This document shows, piece after piece, positions 26,201 through 38,200 of a stretch of DNA of 64,000 bases. Numbering within the stretch: the stretch's first letter is position 1; every line of letters starts with the position of its first letter. The stretch comes from Toxotes chatareus (Eukaryota; Chordata; Actinopteri; Toxotidae), in the NCBI GenBank assembly GCA_016801885.1, contig CM028889.1, forward strand, positions 18,420,001 to 18,484,000, written 5' to 3'. The notes under the pieces are model-generated. The model was not told the DNA's origin, made no database searches, and saw only the letters and a program-made list of their open reading frames with translations. A program made the position numbers and the translations under genes.

Positions 26201-29200
26201 TGAAACCCCGGCAGTACCTGCCCCCGCTGACCTTGAGGAAACTTGCATGACAGCATTTGCTCAGTAAAAAAAGGGAGATGCAGCATGTTGGAGGCTGATG
26301 ATAATTTCACCTTGGGAACGCATGCGTCTGGTCAGCATGATCAAAGGAAGAAAAACAGAAATTACGCACACACCCACACACTCACTGAAAATACTCTTTA
26401 CGGACAATACAACAAATGATACTGGGACTGTAATATTTGGATAGTGTTTTCAGTGTGTGTACAGTTTTTCTTCCATTGTGAAGTCTTTAATCCCTCACCC
26501 AAATTCTCTTGAGTGTTCTGAATACTCTAACCTAATACTCTCTGCACATAAATTTGGCTCTACTAGCATGTCCTAAAAGAATGCAAATGTGTGAGTGCTC
26601 TGAGGTGGCGGTGGTGTTCAGAGCTGCATCCCAATGTGGTGGTTTTGTTCAAAGGGTATTTAAATATGTACTCTTCCCCTGTGTTTCCCGATGGAGCCCA
26701 TCTCTGTGTTTTCTACCTGTGCCCATATTGTATCTCCGACTGTCTAACATCTATTTAAAATGTCTTCTTATCAATGTTGCGCTTACTGTTGATGTTTATG
26801 AATGTTGTTTAATTGTTTCTAATACTGCCACCATCTTGTTTGTCAATGTGCCGCTTGGCTCCAACGGAGACACACAACAAAAAGCATCAAGTGTGAAGTC
26901 AGTTTCTAAACCTCCAAATTTATCCTTTATTCACGTGTGCAATGGAAATAATTCTGCTACAAACAGAATGCATCATATAGCAGTTAAATATAAAAGGCTG
27001 GTTTTTACCCTTAAGCAATGAATAACAAATTCAGAATAGCTGGTAAATGTCCTTAACAGTCTATGTATTTGTTTCCATGACTTTGGTCTTTGTGTGAAAG
27101 GCCAGTTTATTATCTTTGAGGATTGTTTGCTGTGTGTCTCCTGGCCTGTTTTGTCTCTGCTCACAAAAGCACTAATGTCTTGTTTTCAACCAATCGCTCA
27201 TTGATAACACGGACCACACAAGAGTCCACGCTCCAGTAAGTAACACTGTCTGTTCAGCTCTCTGAATCTCTCACTAACGCCCGCTTGATTTTCTTAAATG
27301 GGTAAATGTCCCAGACTCATCCTGTACAATATTCTGTTCATGCTCTGTCCTGTACCTCCAAACTCTGCATCTTACTCCTTTTGTTATTAAAGTCACACAA
27401 CAATGCCTGGCTTGATTAATTTATCACCAAACATCATCATTGATCCAGTAAATTGCTTCATGTTGAAATGAAATTGCTCTTTGTTCTCAAACGTCAAACC
27501 AAAGAATTCGCTTTGTACTGTGATATTAATTGTTTGGTACAAATGCTTTGATTGCTAATTTACATAAAATGAAGTTACTTTTTGTTGCATAAAAGCAAAG
27601 GGAGCCTAGAAAGTAGAATTTTAGGTCCATTGAAGTACATTTGAAAACACTGCTTTGAATCAGATTTTACTTTTGGTGAGTACACAGATGCACAAGCAGA
27701 ATCATTTCAAACCCAAATCATTAAAAAGCAGGACAAGCTAAAATGAAAATTAAATCAAATCTAAATCTATTGTGTATGAAATGTGGCACTATATATAATA
27801 AAACTGTCTTCTTCTACATGTTGACTTTTTGTCTTGTTTTTCTCTTCACAGGGGAAGCCGTAGGAGGCGGCCCTACCTGTACAGGAAAAGAGCCATCCAC
27901 CGCAGCCGGCCTACCTACTCCTGCTCCCTGGAGGAGGCGCAGGGCAGCATCAGGGAGGGCCGCCCACCCCCACCACTCAACCCCTCTAACTCTTTCATGT
28001 CCAGGAGAGAGAGAAGAAAAAGGATGACCATGTCAGTGTGGGAGCAGAGGACCAGCCAGCTGCGGAGACACCGCCAGATGTCCAGCCGAGAGATCCTGTT
28101 CAACAGTCCCAGCGAGGAGAAGGACGGGCCTCCTGCTTCAGCCCAGGCCCAGCACGGGCATCCGCTGTCGTTGCATCGCAAGGCCATGCACACCCCATCA
28201 GGGAGTGTGAAGCTCCTGACAGACCCCTTAGCCTCCCCAGCCAAGAACCAGGCTTCAGGCTCCTCTGTGTCTGTGGACATGCCTCTGGGCGCCGCCCTCT
28301 CTGGTGACATACCTGAACCCCCGATGTCAATGCCAGAGTCGCTGGATCCCACAAATGTGCCTCTTCCTGATGCTTCTATGTCCACAACCATACCAGAGCC
28401 TCCTGAATCAGAGCCCATTTCTGAGAGTAGAAAACTGGGGGTTAATCAGAGTCACAACACCATCAACGAGCGTCGGAGCCCCAGGTTGAATGGCGATCGC
28501 CAACACAGGGCAGTGAAGAAGTTCAGACCACCAGATAACGTTGACACACTGACTCCTGAGATGGGAGGTCTCAGCGGGATCAGGGACAGGAGGGCCCCGC
28601 ATCACTGTGACCATCAGAGCGGAGCCAGAAGCCAGGGCTCATCTCCAGGCAACGGGAGCCACTTGGCAAGTCACTTGGTCAGCAGAGAGAGGAAGAGAAA
28701 CCCAGGGAAAGCAGAGGAGAAGGAAGCGGAGACCAAAGGGGAAGACGAGGTGTCCAAACCTGAGGAGAGCAGGTGAGACAAGACAGCCACTCATCCAGCT
28801 TGTGTTTTTAGTAGATGTTTGTTTGGCAGTATGTTTCACCTTTGATAAACAGATCAAATTAAAATCAAGAGAGGTAGAAATGATTTGGAGAAGAGAGGGG
28901 GAATGAGGTGCAGCAGAGGTCCAGGTTCAGATTAATCTCAGGATGTCACATTTCTACATTTAATGCCACTGATTTTCTGTGACCTGGAGATGTTATGTAA
29001 CAAAACACAGACATCACTTTTACTGTGCTTCATTTTTTTCTGGCTTTAATAAAGTGGTGGTTACGTGAAACAAAGACTTGAACATTGCTATCCTTTGGTC
29101 AACATCTTACCAAACCCTTAAAACCCTGACTGCCCTGGTACTGGCTGCATGTTAGGTCTTGCTGCTGTGATGCTGTTTATGGTACCTTGACTTTACTTTT

Positions 29201-32200
29201 CAGACTAATAACTGACAGTATCCTTTGAGAGTATGACTCAGCTCAGGTTCAATACCGAAACAACACCAACCATACTGTAGGCAAATCACTGCCCGCCTGT
29301 CTGTCCAGTAATGTGTTGTGAAACTCTGCTTCTACAGACAGGGTGACCAGAATGAAGTCAGGGGCACAAACCCGCCAGACAACCAGAGCCATACTGGTGA
29401 CCAGTGTCCTCAGAAGCAGGAAGAGCTTCTTCAGCAATCAGACTCTTGTCCACCTTCCATCCCAGAGGAGGACAAAGAAGAGAAAGAGACGGAGCAGGAC
29501 CAGGACAAATCTCAACTCAGCTCCAGTGTGATCATCGAGGTTCCCAATGTACAGTCATGTCTGGAGCTCTCTACCATCACAGGTATTGGTGCAGTTTTTT
29601 TGGTTTTCGGATGCTGTTTTGGTGACTTTTTTCATACTGTAGCTGGTAACCTTAGTAGGTGCTTTGCTAATGTATTTAGATTTTCACAACTTGTGACATT
29701 ACAACCTTTACTCTGCTCTTTTACACTTGATTGGGGCAGGTTTCATTTCAAGAAAATGGTGTAGATGATCCACAAGTGTTCATCATTGTGAGCCCTTTCC
29801 ACATCTCACAGGATGAACGCACTGTCGGCCACATTTGATTCTCAAACTGAGAAAAAGCACAGCAACATTTCTGTAAATGTCTCCTAAACTCTTGAGCAAA
29901 TTTTGGTTTTGAATAAATCTGAGATGAGAAATTTGTCATGCACTTGCAGAGTCATGTTCATTTCCTATCTGTTGCACCTAGTTTAAATTGTAGCCTCCAG
30001 AGTTCAGGCATTTTGAGGTCATTTCACCACCTGAGCCGGTCTTCATAGATTCGGCTCACCGTCACTATAGAGTCAGTCAATCCTCTCTGGATGTTTTCTA
30101 GATTAAAACCATCTTGTCACACTATGTGGGAAATATATGATAGGACTTCACCTTCTTCTTCTTTTCCTGACCTCCTCTAGTCAACAATAAGGACCCTGAA
30201 ACCTGTAAGTCGGAGAAGGAGGAGGCAGAGGAAACGAGTCCTGTCAACACTGTGATTCCAAACAGCATGTTCATCTTCAAACCTGACAACCCGTAAGATG
30301 CCACCACTCACGCCTCTCACAGGAAACTGCTCTGCTTTTTTTACTGTTTCTCCTGTTGGAGCTTTTCACAGCAATCATTTCAGCAATGTGAAGGGGTAAA
30401 TTTCTTTAGAATATTATAGTGATGAGAGAGTGATGTTACTTCAATCATCACGTGCTTGGAATAAACTGCCGCCTCATTTTTAATGTCATTTTTAATGTTA
30501 GTTGTTCAGCTTAAGCCTGCACAGTCTTACTCTCACTACCTGACCTCTGGATCTCATCTTCTCTGTGCCATATGCTCTCCCTCAGGGTGCGTCGAGCATG
30601 TCACTATGTGGTGAACCTCAGGTACTTTGAAATGTCCATCCTGCTGGTTATAGCTGCCAGTAGCATAGCACTAGCTGCTGAGGACCCTGTGGCTACCTCC
30701 TCTGACTGGAATAAGGTTTGTGTTAGCATTCAACTATTTAGAAAATCGTCTGTCTGACACAGCTGTAAAATGAATGACTTAATAGAAGCAAGAATATTTC
30801 CGCTGTTTCAACAAATTACATTGCCTGAATTACTCTGTTGACTCCTGAGACATGATTTCAATCACTCTTTATCTGTGCCGTGGGTCTCATAGCTCCCTTC
30901 ATCTATGCTAAACAGCAAAAGTACCATAAGGAAAAAAACATTTCTAAAAAAAAAAAAAAAAAAAACTTTTTTGCAAAAGGCCGCTAATGAGACTTGATGG
31001 GAGGCAATTAAATTGCTAAGGAGCGAGGCAGATGAAGTCTGAGGCACACTGAGCCTGGTTGTTTATGGGAGGAATGAGGCTAATTATCCTGTGTTGTATT
31101 ACCATCATTCGAGGGGACTGTTTCTTACTAAAACACAAGCTGAGAGTCTGAAGTAAAATCAGACTTCATAAAATCAACACGTAGGAGGATTTTTTCTTTT
31201 TTTTTTTTTTGCTATGAACTAGTTTCTATTTCTTGTTATATCCACATCTTATTTGATTTTCTGATTTTTCTCTTGTACTATTCTTCTGTCTCACACATGT
31301 TGCAGGTTCTGCGTTACTTTGATTACGTGTTCACCGGAGTCTTCACATTTGAAATGATTATAAAGGTGAGTTGCTGTTGGTACGATAATGATGTGTCACT
31401 GTGTTGCGACTGATTTCAGTGGTGGTAAAACATGTAAATGTACCTTTTTTGTGCTCCAAACTATGTAGCCACAGAAACTGAGCTGAGGAACTAACCCAGG
31501 AACTAAAAATCCCATTTGTACATTCCTGTTCACTTCTTTACTGCATTTAAAAAACAATATTTATTCAGTAATGGATCAAAAACAGACTTTGTTGTTTGAC
31601 ATAATTTTCACACATGATGTAATAAGTAGTTCCCTAATGTTTTAACGTGTGACACCATGAAATAAAGCTATGTCTGCTTCCAGCCCTTCATCTAGGTCGC
31701 ATTCTGTATGCCTACCAGTTCAGCTAAAGAGTGAAATATTTTCTTGTTTTATTATTTAATTATTTTCATATTTCTGAAAAAGTAAAAATAACTTGGACTT
31801 CGCTAGAAAAAAGCAACTATTAGAGGAATGTCAAAAAATTAATTACTCTGTGTAGGAGAAATATGTATTTTATACTTTGCTATTAATCATTTTACAGCCA
31901 CTCTGATTTATCTTGCAACTCTTTGTGGGTGTCTCAATCCCCAGACTGGGAATCACTGCTCAGTGTTATCCCATATTAGCAAACAGCTTTGTCAGAACCA
32001 ACGATTCTCCGTAATGTTCCAACACTGACACAGAAATAAAGCTGACTTTGAATTTTTCATCACACACGTTTGTCTTGTCTTCAGATGATTGACCAGGGTC
32101 TGATCCTCCATGATGGCTCCTACTTCAGAGATCTGTGGAACATCCTAGACTTCATCGTCGTGGTGGGAGCACTGGTGGCCTTTGCCCTCACGTCAGTGAC

Positions 32201-35200
32201 ATGATTTATTTTAACTGCTCACGTCAACTTATGTCACATGTCTACACATCAAAGTGTCTATAAATCAACTGTAATTTGCCTTTTGCACTGTAGATGAGTC
32301 TTTCATTTGATGTGTTTGCACACAGTGTGTAATCATCTCTTCCATTTTGTTTATAACTGTTGATATACGTGTCCCTCTCTCCTGTTTTTCCTCCGTCTGT
32401 GGATGGTGCCCCCTGTGGGAATGACCAGCAGCAATGTGATGGGGTAAAAGCCGCCAAAGTCTAACTCTCCTAGAGATATTAGCATCTTTAAACGTACACA
32501 ATTCAGAGCATAACTTAAATAGAATACGTCAGGTTAAACTTACTTTAAAGATGGATGAATAAGGTGGAAAAAAGGGCTCTGAAAATCAAAATGTGATACT
32601 CACCATTGCTGCCATTTGTGATGCTTACATTCTGTTTTACAGAAATAACAAAGGACGGGACATTAAAACCATCAAATCTCTGAGAGTGTTGCGTGTCCTC
32701 AGACCGCTGAAGACCATCAAGAGGCTTCCTAAACTCAAGGTCTGAGATGCTTTGTCTTTGATGTCTAGGTTGTGTATTTCTGACAATGATGGGTGCACTG
32801 GATTGCATGTTTGTATTTTTGCATCACACCCAGATCAGTATTTTCACCCTTTCCTTTCTTCTCTGATCATGTATTTTGTAAAGCCTTCGGTTTTATCCAG
32901 TGAGCAGTCTATACCTTCATATATTAGTGGTTTCTCTCATCTCATTGTCAACACGCAGACTGACAGAAATGCACTCTATGGCTTAAAGATAGTTCCTTTT
33001 TCTTTTCTTGTAACTGTAATGTGCAGACCTGAGAGTAGAGACGGGACAAGTAGACAGACGAGGTGATAAACCATGAGGTGACAAACTGTGATCATCAGGG
33101 CATGAAGACATGTTGTCATGGCTGGGATCCCCAAACCTCTCACGTAGTGTGTCCACAGGGAGAAAACAAGGAGGAGACGAGAGGAGAGGAGAGGAGATAA
33201 CAGATTACAAAAACTAAAATAGTCATACATATTAATGTACAGAAGGATAATAGCTGAAAATGAACAAAACAAGATATGGTCCACAATGAAGAATAAATCA
33301 TATAAATTGGAAACTGGTGCAGAGAGTAGGCAGAAAGAAAAAAGGGATGTGATATTCTTTGCAGCAGAGCTAGAGAGAATAAAGAAAAACCTGTCGTAGA
33401 AGAGGAGAGTTGGAAGTGAAAACGGAAATTAGGCAGCCTGATAAGGAGGTGGGAGACTGTGAGTGTGAGTGTATGAGCAGGTAGTCATCATGGGATTGTG
33501 ACTAATACCATTCACTCAGAATTATATATAACAGATACACACATTTAATTTCGTTTACTGGAGTGAAGATATGTGAGAAAAACATGAACTTAACCTAACT
33601 GGCCTTTCATGGTTTTACATGTGTCATCTGTAAACTACAAATGGTATAGTCTCTATACTGATTTTACTTTTACTGATGAGCATTCTGGAACGCTTAATAC
33701 ATTTCTGTAGAGTAACTTATTATCTTTCAAGCAACCACTGGTTTCATTTCTTGAAAGTTAAAAATCCAAGTTGCCTTTTTTCTTTCTTTTTTATCTGATC
33801 TTTTAAGACAGATTTCAGATTTTCATTTATATGCTGTGTTGTCATAAAATGTTATCAGACAAGAAAGCAAGCAAATACTGGCATTGTGAATAGGATAATC
33901 ATTTTAGGCATTTTCATGTGTTAAATTGGTTGGACTTGTACAAAAGCTAATTGGTAGATAAGTTTTTCAAAAGCATTCAAACTAAGCGCAAACAGTCCCT
34001 ACTTGACGATTTCCTAACTTTGACCAAATGAAAAAATACATCATTTAACCTACTATAACTAAATCTTGACAGCTGAAATATCTGACTGCTGGATTGACTT
34101 CCCCCTCTTGTTTGTCCCTGCAGTATCTGACCCCCTGCACCTTTTTCATTTTCATTTTTTAATCTCATGTGTCTTTCTCTTCCAGGCGGTTTTTGACTGC
34201 GTGGTGACATCTCTGAAGAATGTCTTCAACATCCTGATTGTCTACAAACTTTTTATGTTCATCTTTGCTGTCATCGCTGTGCAGCTCTTTAAGGGGAAGT
34301 TTTTCTACTGTACCGACAGCTCGAAGGACACTCAGAAGGACTGCCAGTAATACTCATTTATTTCTTTCAGTTCTTCCTTCCTATTTTTTTTTTCCTTTGT
34401 TGCGTCTTTATTTACATCCATCTTCCTTTGTTTTTGTGTTTGTCTCTTTCTTTTTTCTTTTTTGATTTCCTTTTCTCTAACTAACTCCCTCTCCTTTCTT
34501 TTGTCTTCTTCCCTTACTCATCTTCTTCTTCCTTCTTTCTCTCATCATTCATTCATTCCTTTTTGGGTTAATTTTTTCAGCTGCATTTGTTCTATATCTC
34601 CATTTCCTCCTAAAAGTTAATGAACCCCTGTATGTTATAAAATCATCTTAAATTCTACACTTCTTATTATGCCTTTATTTTCTGATACACCTCTGTTGTC
34701 TGCTGTTGTAGAGGTTACTACATAGACTACGGGAAGGACAAGAAGGAGGTGAAGAGAAGAGACTGGAAGAGGCACGAGTTTCACTACGACAACGTCATCT
34801 GGGCTCTGCTCACCCTCTTCACTGTGTCCACTGGAGAGGGGTGGCCTCAGTGAGTGTCTGACTGACTGGAATCAGTGGACGAGTGCAGATTCTCATACTG
34901 GATGAGGAAATTCACAAAGTATCATTTTCCACTCTCATTAGCTCATTAGTTCTTATGAGCTTTATAATGTTTGTAACATCTGGGTTGTCCTTTGGTAATG
35001 GTCAAATCTGACTTTTGATGAAGGAAATATTGTAGATTTGATTAATTTAACAAAGTTTTTGCCGTTCATTATGTCACAATAAGGTTACACCAACTCTCCA
35101 CTGACAGTGTTTGTGGGTTTGTACTGTTCCAAGCCTGGTTAAATAACTGCTGCTGTGGAAATAAATTAAAATGATATCCTCTTTCAAACAGCAAATTAGC

Positions 35201-38200
35201 ATTTGAGCACCACCCCAAAACTTCTGAACACTTTCTGCTAATTAATAGCTATTGTTGGGAAAAAAAGAGCTCAAAGAGAAATGTCTTCCTGTACACAAAA
35301 CATTAGTTTTAATAAAATTATACTTTTGTATTCTTCCGCAAAGCACAATATGGCGAATGAATGAGCCTGACATATTTTCAGGGTCCTGCAGCACTCAGTG
35401 GATGTGACCGAGGAGGACAGAGGGCCGAGCCACGGCAACAGGATGGAAATGTCGATCTTCTACGTCATCTACTTTGTCGTCTTCCCTTTCTTCTTCGTCA
35501 ACATCTTTGTGGCTCTCATCATCATCACCTTCCAAGAGCAGGGGGATAAGATGATGGAGGAGTGCAGCCTGGAGAAGAACGAGGTGAGGCAAGATCGAGG
35601 AAAACATCTGTTTCTTCCTGTAGAGCTTAAAGCAAACAGAAAAGAAGCAAAAACAAAGAAGCCTGTCATTAAAAGAAAAAGAAGGAAGTTGCCTGCCTGG
35701 TGTTTTTTTTTTACCATTTCATGCCCCTTACATTCCTCTTTCATCTGTCTTCTGTATTTCAGAGGGCCTGCATAGACTTTGCCATCAGCGCCAAGCCCCT
35801 GACCCGTTACATGCCGCAGAACCGTCACACGTTCCAGTACCGTCTGTGGCATTTTGTGGTGTCACCCTCATTTGAGTACACCGTCCTGGCCATGATCGCC
35901 CTCAACACCATTGTACTGATGATGAAGGTGAGGAAATAGAAGCAATGACCAAAAAAAAAAAAAAATCAAAGGCCGAAAAATTCAACACTGCTGAGACCAG
36001 AACATTAGATGAGTGATAAATGAGAGGACAGCAGCTGATAATCTACATCTCCTCTTCTCTCTCTCTCTGCCCTCACTCCTGAAAAAGACATGTTATTTTC
36101 CACATATCCTTGTTTGCTAATAGGAAAAACACACACCTTGCGTTGCTTCTCAGCAACATATTCTGTTATGAACTTGCGACTGTTGACACTTTGGTTTTAA
36201 AATAAGCCCAGGTGTGTCACTCCTCACTAGGGGCTTGGATGTGTAGGCATGGATGAGTCATTTTTAGGAAGCACAGCACCACCTCAACACACTGTGATGT
36301 TTACATTAGGATCAGCTGATGGTTCAGTTTTTTTCCACCCTTCTCTCGCCAATATTTATTTACTGAACTGGCCTTTTCTTGGGCTGTGCTGGTTGTTCAG
36401 ACAGACAGACAGACAGACGCAGGGTGACTCAGCCTGTATTAAATATTGATCTATAATGTCCAGGGGCTGCTATTTAGCATGACCTCATTAACTGTGGCTG
36501 CCGCCCCCAGAGGAATGACTCCTTTTATAGTGCGACAGATGAGAGGTGCAGAGACTGAGGCACGATTTATGGGTCTGGAGGAATCTTCCATCAACCTGTA
36601 GATCTACAGGGTGCAGGGCTGAAGTTCACGCTGATATCAGCCTGGTATCATGACGTTAAGCTACACTGAACTGGATCGGGAATATGGCACTTTTTTTTAT
36701 CTTACTCATACAGATTTCTTGTAGTTTAACCTCTGCCACCTTCCTATTTTCAGTACTACTCTGCCCCGCCGGCATATGAGGCCGTACTGAAGCACCTGAA
36801 CACAGCTTTCACCGTTCTCTTCTCTATTGAGTGTGTCCTCAAGATCATGGCCTTCGGCTTTCTGGTGAGAGAAAAGGGCAACGTGCAGCCTGAATGTGAA
36901 TTCACGATCCTTTTTAGAAAAGACTCAAAGTGTCTTTTCTGTTTCTACAGAACTACTTTCGAGATACATGGAACATTTTTGACTTCATCACTGTCCTGGG
37001 CAGCATCACTGAGATCGTGGTAGACCTACAGGTACTAAGAAAAACATGATTAAGTATCAACAAACTCTAACACTAAAGAGAGACAGTGCATCTTGCAGAC
37101 TGACATACAATCAGAATCAGTCCTCTTCCCTGTGCAGTTTTTATATAAGTATTTATGTAGACATTAATAGTGTATTCTTGTCCTTTTGCCAGTTTGTTGA
37201 TACTTTCAACATGAGTTTCCTGAAACTATTCCGAGCTGCTCGTCTGATCAAACTGCTGAGACAAGGTTACACCATCCGGATTCTTCTGTGGACCTTTGTG
37301 CAGTCCTTCAAGGCCTTGCCCTATGTCTGCCTGCTCATCGCCATGCTCTTCTTCATCTACGCCATCATTGGCATGCAGGTCCGAAGCAGGAAAGACAGAC
37401 ACTAAGCCAGTCCCTGTCTCTCTGTAGAGACAGTGTTTAACATGCTACATTTACCTGTTTTTTGCTTTTTTTTTATCTAACGTCCCTCAGCACCATAAGT
37501 ATATTTGTTTCATGGTGAAATTCGGTCTTTAATGGCTACAGTATTTATGTAATGCCATGGAAATTTTGCATGTCTTTTGCATATGTGTGTATATATGTGT
37601 GCATCAGGTGTTTGGGAACATAAAGCTGAACGAGGAGACTCATATTAACCAGCACAACAACTTCAAGACCTTCTCTGGTGCTCTGATGCTGCTCTTCAGG
37701 TAGGACACCTTGGCATCTGCAGACTTTGTCAAGGTAGACACAATCTTGGGAGCCAGGATCCAGTCTGTAACTCTGTCACTCAGGAATGTACTTAATCTGG
37801 TGTCTTAGTTTCTAGAATAGTTTGTGTTTTTCAGTTAAATTGAGATCAAACTGTGATCTAAAAAAACTCTTGACTTGCTACACTTGGCTCACACATTTTT
37901 AATGTGGTCTGAATGATGTTGCTTGGTTACATTAGTAAAGCTTTTCTCTCTAAGCACCCAAGGGGCTACTCAGTGTCAAGAGGTGATAGATGATGCAGTG
38001 TACCACTTACCTCCTTAGCAAATAGCTCTGCAACACTTTGAGAGTTTTACATCTGGTGATGAAAAGCAGAAAGTGAAAATAATGAAATGACTATCTAGCA
38101 TCAAAATGTTGAGATTGTGTATATTTCTCAACCTTCAAGTGCAAGTTTTTCTCTTTTCATATGACATGAAGAAAAACACATTTAAATTTGACAGAACCCA

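Noticed and set aside
26554..27021. Plus-strand open frame of 155 codons in a cacna1e intron
   Set aside because: Hydrophobic and Cys-rich but with no family motif and no splice context; it fits chance in intron DNA.
27915..28418. Minus-strand open frame of 167 codons
   Set aside because: It is the antisense shadow of the large cacna1e II-III loop exon, which is GC-rich and so has few stops.
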